Source: Psychrobacter pacificensis
Lineage (GTDB): Bacteria; Pseudomonadota; Gammaproteobacteria; Pseudomonadales; Moraxellaceae
Assembly: GCF_900101915.1 (NCBI RefSeq)
Contig: NZ_FNAL01000004.1
Span: 121,911 to 185,910 of the forward strand
DNA length: 64,000 bases
Reading direction: 5' to 3'
Shown: positions 55,345-64,000 of the stretch, piece by piece
Numbering within the stretch: the stretch's first letter is position 1
Layout: the number at the start of each line of letters is the position of its first letter
Program-made: the position numbers and the translations under genes
Notes under the pieces: model-generated
What the model saw: only the letters and a program-made list of their open reading frames with translations
Databases searched by the model: none
What the model was told of the DNA's origin: nothing

Positions 55345-55591
55345 TTTTATCACCTATATTTTTGTATAAATGGGTTAGTTATCGAACATCTTAAGCGGCT
55401 CATCGCTCATCGATGCGACATCGTTAATGCTAAAAACTTCTAAAAATAATAAAAAATCAAAAAGTGTGCCTATGATACCGTAATTCAGATAATTTTGTGA
55501 TATTCCTTGGTAATTACTTCTCATTTGGCAAGCATTTATTAGCCATGAACGATAGGTTCACACCGCATGTTGATGGTCATAAACCAGCCAT

Positions 55592-55628
55592 AAAAAACCC
55601 ACCAAGCAGTGTGCTAAGTGGGTTTTTT
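55592..55628 (-). terminator. Intrinsic terminator of the GntP permease gene
   Basis: AAAAAACCCAC pairs with GTGGGTTTTTT, with T runs on both strands. It lies 80 bases past the permease stop. The rest of 55345-55707 shows nothing else. Confidence 0.8.
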
Positions 55629-55707
55629 ATTTATCCATTATTCACTTAGATACCAGTAGTCAATAATAAATGGCTAAGTGACTAAATGATTAAATGACTA
55701 AGCTAGC

Positions 55708-57123
55708 TTAGAATGAACCAAACATCGTCCCTAAGATAATCACAGCAACCACAGCGACCAATGGAATGACCATCGTCACCATCGCCAAGTTCAAATAAGA
55801 CTGTTTATGGGTCAAACCACAAATCGCTAGCAAGGTAATGACAGCGCCACTGTGTGGAAGCGTATCAAGACCACCTGCCGCCATAACGGCTACGCGGTGC
55901 ATTAACTCAGGGTCGATACCCGCATTGACGGCCATTCTTAGATAGTCTTCACCCAAGGTCGACAGCGCAATACTCAAACCACCAGACGATGAGCCTGTGA
56001 TACCAGCAAGCGTGGTCATCGCGACGGCTTCTGAGATCAGAGGGTTGTCAGGGGTAAGGTTTAAAATGCTATCACGAATGATAAGGAAGCCTGCTAATGA
56101 TGCGATAACTGCGCCATAACCCACTTCTGATGCAGTATTAAAAATCGGCAGCATCGAGTCATAAGTACCACGGTTGATGGTTTTTTGTAGGTTATTCCAA
56201 TGTCCGATGCGGAGCAGAATTAACACCACACAAGCGACGACCAACGAGATAATAATTGACCATAACCCGAGCGATCCATCTATATTTAAATCGGGAAACT
56301 GAGTTTTTAGGCTACTGAAATCTATCGATGGGAAAACCACATAGGTCAATATAGCGTTCAAGCCAATGACCAATATCAGCGGAATCATGGCAACGGTGAA
56401 TGAAGTGTGATGAGTGTTTAATATATCAGCTTTTTTTGCAGCCGCTCCAACGCCGCCTACATCCTCTTCATCATGCTGACCATAACCTTCCCCCGCTGCA
56501 TTTGCTTTGTTGGCACGTGACTGAAGCCACAACCAACCACCAATAAACATGATCGTACCGCCAATGATACCCAAAATAGGCGCGGCAAATACGTTGGTGT
56601 TGTAGTAAGGAATTGGAATAGCGTTTTGGATGGCTGGCGTGCCTGGCAGTGCAGTCATTGTAAAGGTAAATGACCCTAGGGCAATGGCAGCAGGAATCAA
56701 ACGTTTTGGGATATCGGCTGCTCTGAACAAGTCCTTGGCAATAGGATAAATGGCAAACGCCACCACAAACAGTGATACCCCGCCATAGGTCAAAATAGCA
56801 CAGACCAAAATCACCGCAAGAATGGCCTTGCTGGCACCGAGCTTTTCGACGACGGTATTGGCAATCGCGGTTGCCGCACCAGAGTCGGCCATCAAACGCC
56901 CAAACAATGCCCCTAGCAAGAATATAGGGAAGAATTTGAGTAAGAACCCACTTAACGCGCCCATAAAGACATCGGTATAAGCGGGGATGGTGTTTAAAAA
57001 ATCACCTGATAGTAAGACTGCTAGCGTCGCCATAATCGGTGCTAAGATCAGCACAGAATAACCACGATAAGCAAAAAACATGAGTAATAATAGGGTGATG
57101 ACAATCGCAAATGTACTAAACAT
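55708..57123 (-). CDS. GntP-family permease, probably for 3-hydroxybutyrate
   Basis: A 471-aa inner-membrane carrier of the GntP family with about 12 hydrophobic segments, including GALFGRLMADSGAATAIANTVVEKLG, TALPGTPAIQNAIPIPYY and GITGSSSGGLSIALSTLG. A cytoplasmic loop with charged residues (GQHDEEDVGG) sits near the middle. The ATG at 57123 has a perfect AGGAGGG upstream; the longer frame to 57183 has no such site. It is divergent from the ketone-body genes, which suggests that it takes up 3-hydroxybutyrate or acetoacetate instead of gluconate. Confidence 0.83.
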   Translation of the reverse strand: MFSTFAIVITLLLLMFFAYRGYSVLILAPIMATLAVLLSGDFLNTIPAYTDVFMGALSGFLLKFFPIFLLGALFGRLMADSGAATAIANTVVEKLGASKAILAVILVCAILTYGGVSLFVVAFAIYPIAKDLFRAADIPKRLIPAAIALGSFTFTMTALPGTPAIQNAIPIPYYNTNVFAAPILGIIGGTIMFIGGWLWLQSRANKANAAGEGYGQHDEEDVGGVGAAAKKADILNTHHTSFTVAMIPLILVIGLNAILTYVVFPSIDFSSLKTQFPDLNIDGSLGLWSIIISLVVACVVLILLRIGHWNNLQKTINRGTYDSMLPIFNTASEVGYGAVIASLAGFLIIRDSILNLTPDNPLISEAVAMTTLAGITGSSSGGLSIALSTLGEDYLRMAVNAGIDPELMHRVAVMAAGGLDTLPHSGAVITLLAICGLTHKQSYLNLAMVTMVIPLVAVVAVIILGTMFGSF

Positions 57124-57190
57124 GATAGCCCTCCTTGGCAAAATTAAGACAGCGTGTATGTCGCGATTATCGATGTAGGTCAATAAAATT

Positions 57191-57214
57191 AATCAAAATA
57201 TGTAATTTTTGATT
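57191..57214. promoter_or_regulatory. AT-rich inverted repeat in the divergent gntP/scoA promoter region
   Basis: AATCAAAA at 57191-57198 and TTTTGATT at 57207-57214 are an 8-bp inverted repeat with an 8-base spacer, 68 bases before the permease start. The rest of the 357-base gap is AT-rich with no clear promoter pair. Confidence 0.3.
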
Positions 57215-57480
57215 TTTTATCAAATATTAATCTTGGAATAATATGATATTGACTTGCCTCATACCTCGCTACTGTACTGTCTCATTCGTTCTTAGTGTTA
57301 TTGTCTTCTCGCTGCGAGAATTATATGTTAAGTTAGCATAAGTATTTGATATATGATATATCGATATAAAATGTATTGATTTAAATTTAAAACAGTCAAT
57401 GCGCTATTGATTGGCACAATAAATAAATCATGATAGATAATGGACGTTAATAACAAAAACAGACTTGCAAGGAGATAAGT

Positions 57481-58194
57481 ATGAGTCGCTCAAAAGTATA
57501 TAACAGTGCCGAAGAGGCGCTAAAAGGCATCGTCAGCGATGGGCAAACACTCGCTATCGGTGGTTTTGGTCTATGCGGCATTCCAGAAGCATTGATCGAA
57601 GCACTACGTGATAGTGGCGTTAAAGAGTTGACCTGTATCAGCAACAACGCTGGCGTCGATGATTTTGGACTTGGTCTGCTACTACAGACCCGCCAAATCA
57701 AGAAAATGATTTCATCATATGTTGGTGAAAACAAAGAGTTCGAACGCCAGTACTTGGCAGGCGAGTTAGAAGTTGAGCTAACCCCGCAAGGTACATTGGC
57801 AGAAAAGCTACGCTCAGGTGGTGCGGGTATTCCTGCATTCTATACAGCGACTGGTGTGGGCACATTAGTTGCCGAAGGTAAAGAAACGCGTGATTTTGAT
57901 GGTCGTACTTATGTGTTAGAGCATTCATTACGTGCGGATGTGGCACTCATCAAAGCACAAAAAGCTGATAAAGCCGGTAACTTGATATTTAATAAGACCG
58001 CTCGCAACTTCAACCCAGACTGCGCAATGGCGGGAAAAATCACCATCGTCGAAGTCGAAGAAATCGTCGAGACAGGTTCGTTTGATCCAGATGAAGTGCA
58101 TCTACCAGGTATTTTTGTGCAACGTATTGTATTGAATGCTAGCCCTGAAAAACGTATCGAAAAAACCACGACTAAAGCGGTAGAAGGCGCTTAG
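57481..58194 (+). CDS. scoA: 3-oxoacid CoA-transferase subunit A
   Basis: A 237-aa alpha subunit of succinyl-CoA:3-ketoacid CoA-transferase. It shows [16 protein letters not shown] (oxyanion-type glycine loop), [48 protein letters not shown] and [15 protein letters not shown]. It moves CoA from succinyl-CoA to acetoacetate together with ScoB. AAGGAG lies a few bases before the ATG. The spacing to scoB is 125 bases, filled with short AT repeats. The catalytic glutamate is in the partner subunit. Confidence 0.95.
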   Translation: MSRSKVYNSAEEALKGIVSDGQTLAIGGFGLCGIPEALIEALRDSGVKELTCISNNAGVDDFGLGLLLQTRQIKKMISSYVGENKEFERQYLAGELEVELTPQGTLAEKLRSGGAGIPAFYTATGVGTLVAEGKETRDFDGRTYVLEHSLRADVALIKAQKADKAGNLIFNKTARNFNPDCAMAGKITIVEVEEIVETGSFDPDEVHLPGIFVQRIVLNASPEKRIEKTTTKAVEGA

Positions 58195-58319
58195 ATAAAA
58201 TCATGGTTGAGACTTATCGTCAGTTTTTAGATTGATAATAACTTAGATAGCTAATTGTTTAGATAGCTAACGATTTAGATGAATAGCAATAGAATATCGT
58301 AAAAAATAAGGAAATCAGC

Positions 58320-58949
58320 ATGGCATGGACAAGAGAACAAATGGCGCAGCGCGCGGCAAAAGAGCTACAAGACGGCTATTATGTCAACTTAGGCATTGGT
58401 CTACCAACGCTAGTCGCTAACTATATTCCTGAAGGCGTAGACGTATGGCTACAATCAGAGAACGGCTTGCTGGGTATTGGTGAGTTTCCAACCGAAGACG
58501 CCGTTGATGCCGATCTGATCAATGCAGGCAAGCAAACCGTGACCGCAGAAGCAGGGGCCAGTTATTTTAGTAGTTCAGAGTCCTTTTCGATGATTCGCGG
58601 TGGTCATGTCAACTTAGCGATATTAGGCGCCATGGAAGTCTCAGAACAAGGTGACCTTGCTAACTGGATGATTCCTAAAAAAATGGTCAAAGGCATGGGC
58701 GGTGCGATGGATTTGGTCGCAGGCGTACAGCGTGTGATTGTATTGATGGAACAGGTCAACAAGCATGGCGAGCCAAAAATCTTAGCCAACTGTGAGCTAC
58801 CATTGACGGGTAAGGGCGTGGTTGATCGTATCATCACTGAGCTTGCCGTATTAGACGTTACTGACAGTGGCCTAAAATTGGTTGAATTAGCAGATGGTGT
58901 TAGCTTTGACGAGCTACAAGAAAAAACGCCAGTTAGCATTGCTCAATAG
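58320..58949 (+). CDS. scoB: 3-oxoacid CoA-transferase subunit B
   Basis: A 209-aa beta subunit. It shows [17 protein letters not shown], the catalytic glutamate in [45 protein letters not shown] and the GAMDLVAG loop. AAGGAAATC precedes the ATG. It follows scoA and precedes the 3-hydroxybutyrate dehydrogenase gene by 42 bases, so acetoacetate formed by the dehydrogenase would be activated here to acetoacetyl-CoA for thiolysis. All expected residues are present. Confidence 0.95.
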   Translation: MAWTREQMAQRAAKELQDGYYVNLGIGLPTLVANYIPEGVDVWLQSENGLLGIGEFPTEDAVDADLINAGKQTVTAEAGASYFSSSESFSMIRGGHVNLAILGAMEVSEQGDLANWMIPKKMVKGMGGAMDLVAGVQRVIVLMEQVNKHGEPKILANCELPLTGKGVVDRIITELAVLDVTDSGLKLVELADGVSFDELQEKTPVSIAQ

Positions 58950-58991
58950 GATTTATCTCCTAATATTTATAGATCATAATAAGGAACCTAT

Positions 58992-59792
58992 ATGTCCACC
59001 CAATTACAGCAGGATTTGACAGGTAAAGTGGCATTAATCACTGGCTCTGCAAGTGGTATCGGTCGTGATATCGCTGAGACTTATGCAAAAGCAGGCGCTT
59101 CGGTTGGTATTGCCGATATCAATCTTGAAGCAGCACAGCAAACGGTTGATGCCATTGAAGCAGGTGGCGGGCGTGCTCTTGCGATTGCGATGGATGTGAC
59201 CTCTGAAGATGCGGTAAACGAAGGTGTACAGAAATTGGTTGATACCTTTGGCGCTATTGATATTTTGGTGTCTAATGCTGGTATCCAAATTATCGATCCT
59301 ATCCATAAAATGACGTTTGATGACTGGAAAAAAATGCTCGCTATTCACTTAGATGGCGCTTTTTTGACCACTAAAGCCGCGATTAAGCACATGTATAAAG
59401 GCAATAAGGGCGGCACGGTCATCTACATGGGCTCAGTACACTCGCATGAAGCGTCACTTTATAAAGCACCTTACGTCACTGCCAAGCACGGCCTGCTAGG
59501 ACTGTGCCGCGTACTGGCAAAAGAAGGTGCTGAGCATAATGTGCGCTCGCATGTGATCTGTCCCGGGTTTGTCAAAACGCCTTTGGTCGAAAAACAAATA
59601 CCGCAGCAAGCAAGCGAGAAAGGTATTAGTGAAGAATCTGTCGTTAATGACATTATGCTAGTAAATACTGTCGATAAAGAATTTACAACGGTAGAGGATA
59701 TTGCTCAGTTGGCACTATTCTTAGCGGCGTTTCCCAGTAATGTGTTTACAGGACAATCTATCGTTGCCAGTCATGGCTGGTTTATGAATTAA
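58992..59792 (+). CDS. 3-hydroxybutyrate dehydrogenase (short-chain dehydrogenase)
   Basis: A 266-aa SDR enzyme. The cofactor motif is [12 protein letters not shown], then NAGIQ, and the catalytic Tyr-Lys pair is in PYVTAKHG. The QIIDPIHKM and SHGWFMN segments are typical of D-3-hydroxybutyrate dehydrogenases. It oxidises 3-hydroxybutyrate to acetoacetate with NAD. It is the third gene of the unit after scoA and scoB; a terminator follows at 59824. Together with the divergent permease it forms a complete uptake-to-acetoacetyl-CoA route, useful for polyhydroxybutyrate breakdown products. Confidence 0.9.
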   Translation: MSTQLQQDLTGKVALITGSASGIGRDIAETYAKAGASVGIADINLEAAQQTVDAIEAGGGRALAIAMDVTSEDAVNEGVQKLVDTFGAIDILVSNAGIQIIDPIHKMTFDDWKKMLAIHLDGAFLTTKAAIKHMYKGNKGGTVIYMGSVHSHEASLYKAPYVTAKHGLLGLCRVLAKEGAEHNVRSHVICPGFVKTPLVEKQIPQQASEKGISEESVVNDIMLVNTVDKEFTTVEDIAQLALFLAAFPSNVFTGQSIVASHGWFMN

Positions 59793-59823
59793 TAGACAAA
59801 TATTGCGCCTATTATAATAGAAC

Positions 59824-59862
59824 AAACCACAATGTCAGACCTACTGGCGTTGTGGTTTTTTT
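59824..59862 (+). terminator. Intrinsic terminator of the ketone-body operon
   Basis: AAACCACAA pairs with TTGTGGTTT around a long loop and runs into Ts, 30 bases after the dehydrogenase stop. Confidence 0.75.
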
Positions 59863-60001
59863 ATGCGTCCAATTCAGCTACACTGTCACGATAGAAGGTT
59901 TGGCTAAAATGGTCACTGGTTTTATCGTTTGCTCAATAGGAGACGATATGAATTAAGCCATGTACCAAACTCATCCACTTGTATAGGCAATAATAATAGC
60001 T

Positions 60002-61234
60002 ATGTTCAACTTTATGAAGAAAAAAACCACCAAAACCGAAACACCGCAGCAGCAGGCAGAACGTGATAGTGCCGTTGATAAAGTATTGCTTGGGTATGAG
60101 ATAGGAACAGTCAGTATTGCGACGATGGTCACAGGACTTGAGCGTGACGGCGAGGCGCTGACGCTAGACTTGCGCCTGCCACAAGACAGCAACCCTGAAG
60201 CTATCCAACAAGAGCTTGGTCAGCTGCTGCATCCGCATGGCATTACCACGATTCATATGAATGTGCGCCTGCCTGCTCCAGAAAAAGGGTCAGGTTCAAG
60301 CTTACCAAAGCAGATGCCAAAGACAACCAATGCGATGGAGTCCCAGCCTTCATCTGGCGTTAATAACAACGTGAGTAATGCCAATAACGCTAACGCTGAG
60401 CCGCCAATTACCAAAGCAGCACCTACGCAAGCTTCATTAGCTGCGCATCCTCGTATCCGCCATATTATTGTTGTGGCATCAGGTAAGGGCGGCGTTGGCA
60501 AATCAACGACGACTGTGAACATCGCACTGGCATTACAAAAGCGGGGTAATCGCGTGGGCGTGCTTGATGCGGATATATATGGGCCTAGTATGCCGACAAT
60601 GCTAGGTGTTGCCGATGTGAAGCCGCAATTAGAAAACGAGCAGTTCGTTCCGGTTGATGCGCATGGAATAGCGATGCTCTCTATCGGCAGCTTGCTCGAT
60701 GGGGAGAACACACCAGTTGCGTGGCGTGGACCAAAGGCGACAGGTGCGCTGATGCAGCTTTATAATCAAACCAACTGGCCACAGCTAGATTACTTGGTGA
60801 TTGACATGCCGCCAGGTACGGGCGATATACAGCTGACCTTAGCACAGCGTATCCCAGTGACAGGCGCTGTCATCGTCACGACGCCGCAGCACGTTGCACT
60901 ACTTGATGCGCAGAAAGGTATTGAGATGTTTAACAAAACCAGTATTCCTGTGCTTGGTGTTGTTGAAAACATGGCGCTGCACACTTGTAGTAACTGCAAC
61001 CATACCGAAGCGATTTTTGGTAAAGGTGGCGGCGAGATGATCGCTGAGCATTACCACGTGCCTTTATTAGGGCAGCTACCACTTGCCAGTGGTATCCGCG
61101 CCCAAGTCGATAAAGGGGAGCCAAGTGTATTGGCTGATGATGAGTTTGCGAATTACTATATCAATATAGCCAAAAACATCGAGACTAATATTGATAAATT
61201 TGCTAAGCCTGTCGATGATAAGCGGATCTTTTAA
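60002..61234 (+). CDS. apbC: Mrp/NBP35-family iron-sulfur cluster carrier ATPase
   Basis: A 410-aa protein. Residues about 20-92 form a MIP18/DUF59-like domain, and a low-complexity Asn/Ser/Pro-rich linker (about 95-150) follows. The P-loop ATPase has the deviant Walker A ASGKGGVGKSTTT, DADIYGPSMPTMLG, DMPPGTGD and the cluster-binding pair TCSNC (HTCSNCNHTE). It loads Fe-S clusters onto target proteins in the cytoplasm. The ribosome site before 60002 is weak, and the ATG four codons later could also be used. It stands alone. Confidence 0.92.
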   Translation: MFNFMKKKTTKTETPQQQAERDSAVDKVLLGYEIGTVSIATMVTGLERDGEALTLDLRLPQDSNPEAIQQELGQLLHPHGITTIHMNVRLPAPEKGSGSSLPKQMPKTTNAMESQPSSGVNNNVSNANNANAEPPITKAAPTQASLAAHPRIRHIIVVASGKGGVGKSTTTVNIALALQKRGNRVGVLDADIYGPSMPTMLGVADVKPQLENEQFVPVDAHGIAMLSIGSLLDGENTPVAWRGPKATGALMQLYNQTNWPQLDYLVIDMPPGTGDIQLTLAQRIPVTGAVIVTTPQHVALLDAQKGIEMFNKTSIPVLGVVENMALHTCSNCNHTEAIFGKGGGEMIAEHYHVPLLGQLPLASGIRAQVDKGEPSVLADDEFANYYINIAKNIETNIDKFAKPVDDKRIF

Positions 61235-61327
61235 TCGTTTATGATGATTGTTTATCAATAACAAATTAGCCTAAGCAAATATAAAGTTAAAAGCATTTTT
61301 ATTCTAACAAAGAAGCAAGGAAGCTTT

Positions 61328-61753
61328 GTGAGTGTATCTATTTATCAAAGTCATTTAGAGGCTGCGCCCAAGCAGTACACGTTACTAAAAATGCTGCGTC
61401 CGCCCGTGTATGAAATTGAGCTATCAAATAACCAACTGATTGGCGTTTGCTACTATAAAGATGGTAGTAGCAAGCGCTATCAAGTCAATGCAACCTTTAG
61501 TAATAGGCGAATGGTGATTGCCGATTTTTTGTCAGCAGTAGAGGCGATGGCGGCTTTATTGTTAAAGTTTCCTAAGCATCCTTTTGGGACAAATGGTTTT
61601 GCCGTAGCAAATGTGACGCAGGAGCTGGCCGATGGACTCACTGCAATAGAGGTCAAAGCCATTACAGAAGCCATTTGGGCCGCATCAAGGCAAGCAAAAA
61701 GAACAGTGATAAGTACCGAAGTAAGCTATCAAGGACAAGTGATTAGTCAGTAA
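61328..61753 (+). CDS. Hypothetical protein, co-transcribed with a DUF2804 gene
   Basis: A 141-aa protein that I do not recognise. The GTG at 61328 has AAGGAAGC upstream. It looks like a small soluble alpha/beta domain: YEIELSNNQLIGVCYYKDGSSKRYQVNA (beta-rich) followed by helices with FLSAVEAMAALLLKFPKHPFG and AIEVKAITEAIWAASRQAKR. No signal peptide is seen. It is separated from the DUF2804 gene by only three bases, so the two are very probably translated from one message and may act together. Function is unknown. Confidence 0.65.
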   Translation: MSVSIYQSHLEAAPKQYTLLKMLRPPVYEIELSNNQLIGVCYYKDGSSKRYQVNATFSNRRMVIADFLSAVEAMAALLLKFPKHPFGTNGFAVANVTQELADGLTAIEVKAITEAIWAASRQAKRTVISTEVSYQGQVISQ

Positions 61754-61756
61754 TAA

Positions 61757-62902
61757 ATGCAAGACAAGGATGTCATAGCAATGCATGGACCTATTAAAAG
61801 CGACAAGGTAGATAATGTAGCTTACGCAAATATCATTTCTACCGATATAAAGCCACAAGCTATCGAACAGCTCATCCAAAATGGTCAGCCACAATTTGGG
61901 GTGTTCTCGCAAGTTAAACAAATCAATTATCTCGATTATTACAGTCCGTTAATCTCGCAAAAACCATTATCAAACTGGCGTAAAGACTTCAAGGCCAATC
62001 AATTCTGTTTTGTCCAAATCATCGAGCCGCCTTTTAGAGTATGTCTCGCACTGGCAACGATTAAGATTGCCACTAGTGCTTTTGTTTATGTTTACAATGA
62101 AGAGACTGCACAATTAGAGATTGGGGAAGCCTTGCAGCCAGTTACGCGCCGCAGTGAATTTATCGGCGATCACTATCAAGGGCAGATGTCTTTTACCCAT
62201 AGCAAGCTTAGCCTAACGCTAGGTTTTACCCCAGAGCAGGTGAGTATAGAGCTTGATAGCCAATATCTAGCAGTCCATGCAAAATTAGAGCGTCAGCAGC
62301 AGCCGCTTGCGATATGTACGCCAACAGGCAGACGCGGTTGGACGTTTACCCAAAAAGAGCCGTTGAGCGCTGCTAGCGGCGAGATAATTATCAAAGCGGG
62401 TGCACAGATAACCGCTGATAGTCAGCAGCAAAAACTTGAATTGAGCAAGACAACAAAAGCCAATCTAGATTGGACACTGGGTTATATGCGTCATGAGACC
62501 AATTGGTTTTGGACTTGTATCAACAGCTACCTAGCAGATGGTCGGCATTTTTTATTGAATCTCTCTATGGGTGTCAATGAGACAGGTCTAAGTGAGAATG
62601 CTTGTTGGCTCGATGGCGAGATTTTTTATCTGCCACCTGTATTATTTGAGCGTAAAGATACGAATGACTCCTCTGCCAATACTTGGCACATTTATCATCG
62701 AAGCTTAGGCTGGAGCAGTGTCGATATCGATTTAACTTTCACGCCGATTAGAGTCTACAAAAAAACAGACAATTTCGGCGTTGTCGCCAGCATCTTTGAG
62801 CAGTGGCTAGGGGAGTACAGCGGCGAGATACGCTTAGCTGGGCAAGTGCTACGCTTGGATAAGGTAATGGGACTAGCGGAAGATCACTTTGCAAAATGGT
62901 AA
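61757..62902 (+). CDS. DUF2804 family protein
   Basis: A 381-aa protein. LDWTLGYMRHETNWFWTCIN, then FLLNLSMGVNETGLSENACWLDGEIFYLP and WSSVDIDLTFTPIRVYKKTDNFGVVASIFEQWLGEYSGEIRL, are the hallmarks of DUF2804. The family is predicted to have a lipocalin- or CrtC-like beta fold, but its function is not known. No signal peptide is seen. A later in-frame start (MHGPIKS at 61781) is possible. It follows the small hypothetical gene by three bases. Polar lipid or pigment binding is only a guess from fold predictions. Confidence 0.82.
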   Translation: MQDKDVIAMHGPIKSDKVDNVAYANIISTDIKPQAIEQLIQNGQPQFGVFSQVKQINYLDYYSPLISQKPLSNWRKDFKANQFCFVQIIEPPFRVCLALATIKIATSAFVYVYNEETAQLEIGEALQPVTRRSEFIGDHYQGQMSFTHSKLSLTLGFTPEQVSIELDSQYLAVHAKLERQQQPLAICTPTGRRGWTFTQKEPLSAASGEIIIKAGAQITADSQQQKLELSKTTKANLDWTLGYMRHETNWFWTCINSYLADGRHFLLNLSMGVNETGLSENACWLDGEIFYLPPVLFERKDTNDSSANTWHIYHRSLGWSSVDIDLTFTPIRVYKKTDNFGVVASIFEQWLGEYSGEIRLAGQVLRLDKVMGLAEDHFAKW

Positions 62903-63014
62903 TATCTGACTCAAGCTGAATAGCGAGTGGATACTTTTATCTCGCGTAAAACCTATAAATTGAGCCATCAATTCCGTATAATCATCGCTATTAAAAATTT
63001 GCTAAGGAATAACA

Positions 63015-63590
63015 ATGTCTATTAAGTCTGACCGCTGGATTCGTAAAATGGCCGAAGAGCACGGCATGATCGAGCCATACGAGCCAGGTCAAGTGCGCTT
63101 CAATGATGCAGGCGAGCGTTTGGTGAGCTACGGTACCTCAAGCTACGGTTACGATGTACGCTGTGCGCCTGAATTCAAAGTCTTTACCAACGTCCATTCA
63201 GTCGTTGTTGATCCTAAAAACTTCGATGATAAAAGCTTTATCGATATCGTCGGTGATGAGTGTATCATTCCGCCAAACTCGTTTGCCTTAGCACGTACGA
63301 TGGAATATTTCCGTATTCCACGCGACGTACTGACTATTTGCCTAGGCAAGTCGACTTACGCACGTTGCGGTATTATCGTCAATGTCACGCCGCTAGAGCC
63401 TGAGTGGGAAGGGCATGTAACGCTAGAGTTCAGTAATACCACCAATCTACCAGCTCGTATTTATGCCGGAGAAGGCGTCGCGCAAATGCTGTTTTTCCAA
63501 AGCGATGCCGATGACGTGTGCGAGACCAGTTACAAAGATCGCGGCGGTAAATACCAAGGTCAGCGCGGCGTGACCTTGCCGAGAACCTAG
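63015..63590 (+). CDS. dcd: dCTP deaminase
   Basis: A 191-aa trimeric enzyme that deaminates dCTP to dUTP for dTTP synthesis. It shows [13 protein letters not shown], the catalytic-site stretch [32 protein letters not shown] with the catalytic glutamate, and the mobile C-terminal [15 protein letters not shown]. Full length compared with the E. coli enzyme. AAGGAATAAC precedes the ATG. Monocistronic, ended by a terminator at 63625. Confidence 0.97.
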   Translation: MSIKSDRWIRKMAEEHGMIEPYEPGQVRFNDAGERLVSYGTSSYGYDVRCAPEFKVFTNVHSVVVDPKNFDDKSFIDIVGDECIIPPNSFALARTMEYFRIPRDVLTICLGKSTYARCGIIVNVTPLEPEWEGHVTLEFSNTTNLPARIYAGEGVAQMLFFQSDADDVCETSYKDRGGKYQGQRGVTLPRT

Positions 63591-63624
63591 TTAAAGATAA
63601 AGTCTCAAGTCTTTGAGCAGCCAA

Positions 63625-63663
63625 TAAAAAAGCCAGTTATATCAAATATGACTGGCTTTTTAT
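63625..63663 (+). terminator. Intrinsic terminator of dcd
   Basis: AAAAAAGCCAGT pairs with ACTGGCTTTTT around a 14-base AT-rich loop, 35 bases after the stop. Confidence 0.83.
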
Positions 63664-64000
63664 TATGCTTAGATTAACACATGAAGTGCAATACCAAATG
63701 CAAGGTGAAAAAAAGACCTAGATGCGCTAGCATCAAAGTTTTTATCCACCGACCAAAGTGAGATTGCAACCATGAGCTATACACATCTAAGCCTAGGTGA
63801 ACGATACCAGATTTATGCCCTTAAAGGGGCAAAACATAGTATTAATTTTATAGCGAGGGTGTTAAACAGAAGTCCCAGTACCATATCAAGAGAGCTTAGG
63901 CGTAATAAAAGCCTACGAGGTTACCGAGCAAAGCATGCTAATAACAAGGCTTGTGACAGACGGGCTAACAACGCCACAACTATTGTGACTGACCTCTGGG
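63664..64000 (+). mobile_element. Left part of an IS30-family insertion sequence
   Basis: The transposase start at 63772 and the position just past a terminator imply that an IS begins somewhere in 63664-63771 and runs off the window. The exact left end is not resolved. Confidence 0.6.
63772..64000 (+). CDS. IS30-family transposase (partial, 5' end only)
   Basis: From the ATG at 63772 the frame stays open to the window end (76 codons). The product begins MSYTHLSLGERYQIYALKG, then HSINFIARVLNRSPSTISRELRRN and GYRAKHANNKACDRR. This is the characteristic N-terminal helix-turn-helix of IS30-family transposases. The catalytic DDE domain is beyond the window. The left terminal repeat of the element should lie between the dcd terminator and 63771, but it cannot be defined without the other end. 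Confidence 0.88.
   Translation, partial: MSYTHLSLGERYQIYALKGAKHSINFIARVLNRSPSTISRELRRNKSLRGYRAKHANNKACDRRANNATTIVTDLW

Noticed and set aside
1..64000. CRISPR array
   Set aside because: No run of regularly spaced direct repeats with unique spacers was found; the short repeats seen have two or three copies only.

Overview
The window looks like a chromosomal segment of a Psychrobacter-like gammaproteobacterium (Moraxellaceae). This rests on gene content, moderate GC, a tmRNA with the tag ANDETYALAA, and overall protein character. The genus is inferred, not proven. The dominant structure is a genomic island of about 28.9 kb inserted at the 3' end of a tRNA-Leu(UAA) gene. It is bounded by near-identical direct repeats at 11762-11843 and 40649-40731.

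Left chromosomal part (1-11761): the start of a response regulator, a lipoprotein glycerophosphodiesterase, a GFSQGG carboxylesterase, ssrA, two tandem paralogous small orphan proteins, a 283-bp MITE-like element with perfect terminal inverted repeats, and a fatty acyl-CoA ligase. A MocR-type regulator then precedes a CitMHS transporter and two AtuA-like proteins, probably one catabolic unit controlled through an inverted repeat at 8633-8668.

Island (11762-40731), left to right: a wrecked IS256-family transposase; an orphan 430-aa protein; a replication/recombination module (inovirus-type HUH Rep, zinc-ribbon protein, DUF932, YqaJ exonuclease, phage Gp3-like protein, AlpA) with strong hairpin-T terminators between most genes; small proteins and a DUF2511 lipoprotein; a DNA-damage group (SRAP protein, umuC, umuD); an orphan two-gene unit containing a YaaW-like protein; a detergent-degradation cassette (AraC regulator, aldehyde dehydrogenase, GMC alcohol oxidase, secreted alkyl sulfatase); a type IC restriction-modification locus in prr order (hsdM-hsdS-prrC-hsdR) with an intact-looking PrrC anticodon nuclease; and a P4-type integrase. 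No capsid, tail or conjugation genes are present. It is best described as an integrative element or satellite-like island carrying defence and catabolic cargo.

Right chromosomal part (40715-64000): tRNA-Leu and tRNA-Cys; a sodium:solute symporter with a 44-aa small partner; a YdeP-type molybdopterin oxidoreductase with fdhD; a TrpXYZ-like ABC importer with duplicated binding proteins; a His-rich periplasmic protein; metG; a ketone-body unit (GntP permease, scoA, scoB, 3-hydroxybutyrate dehydrogenase); apbC/mrp; a hypothetical-DUF2804 pair; dcd; and the start of an IS30-family transposase at the window edge.
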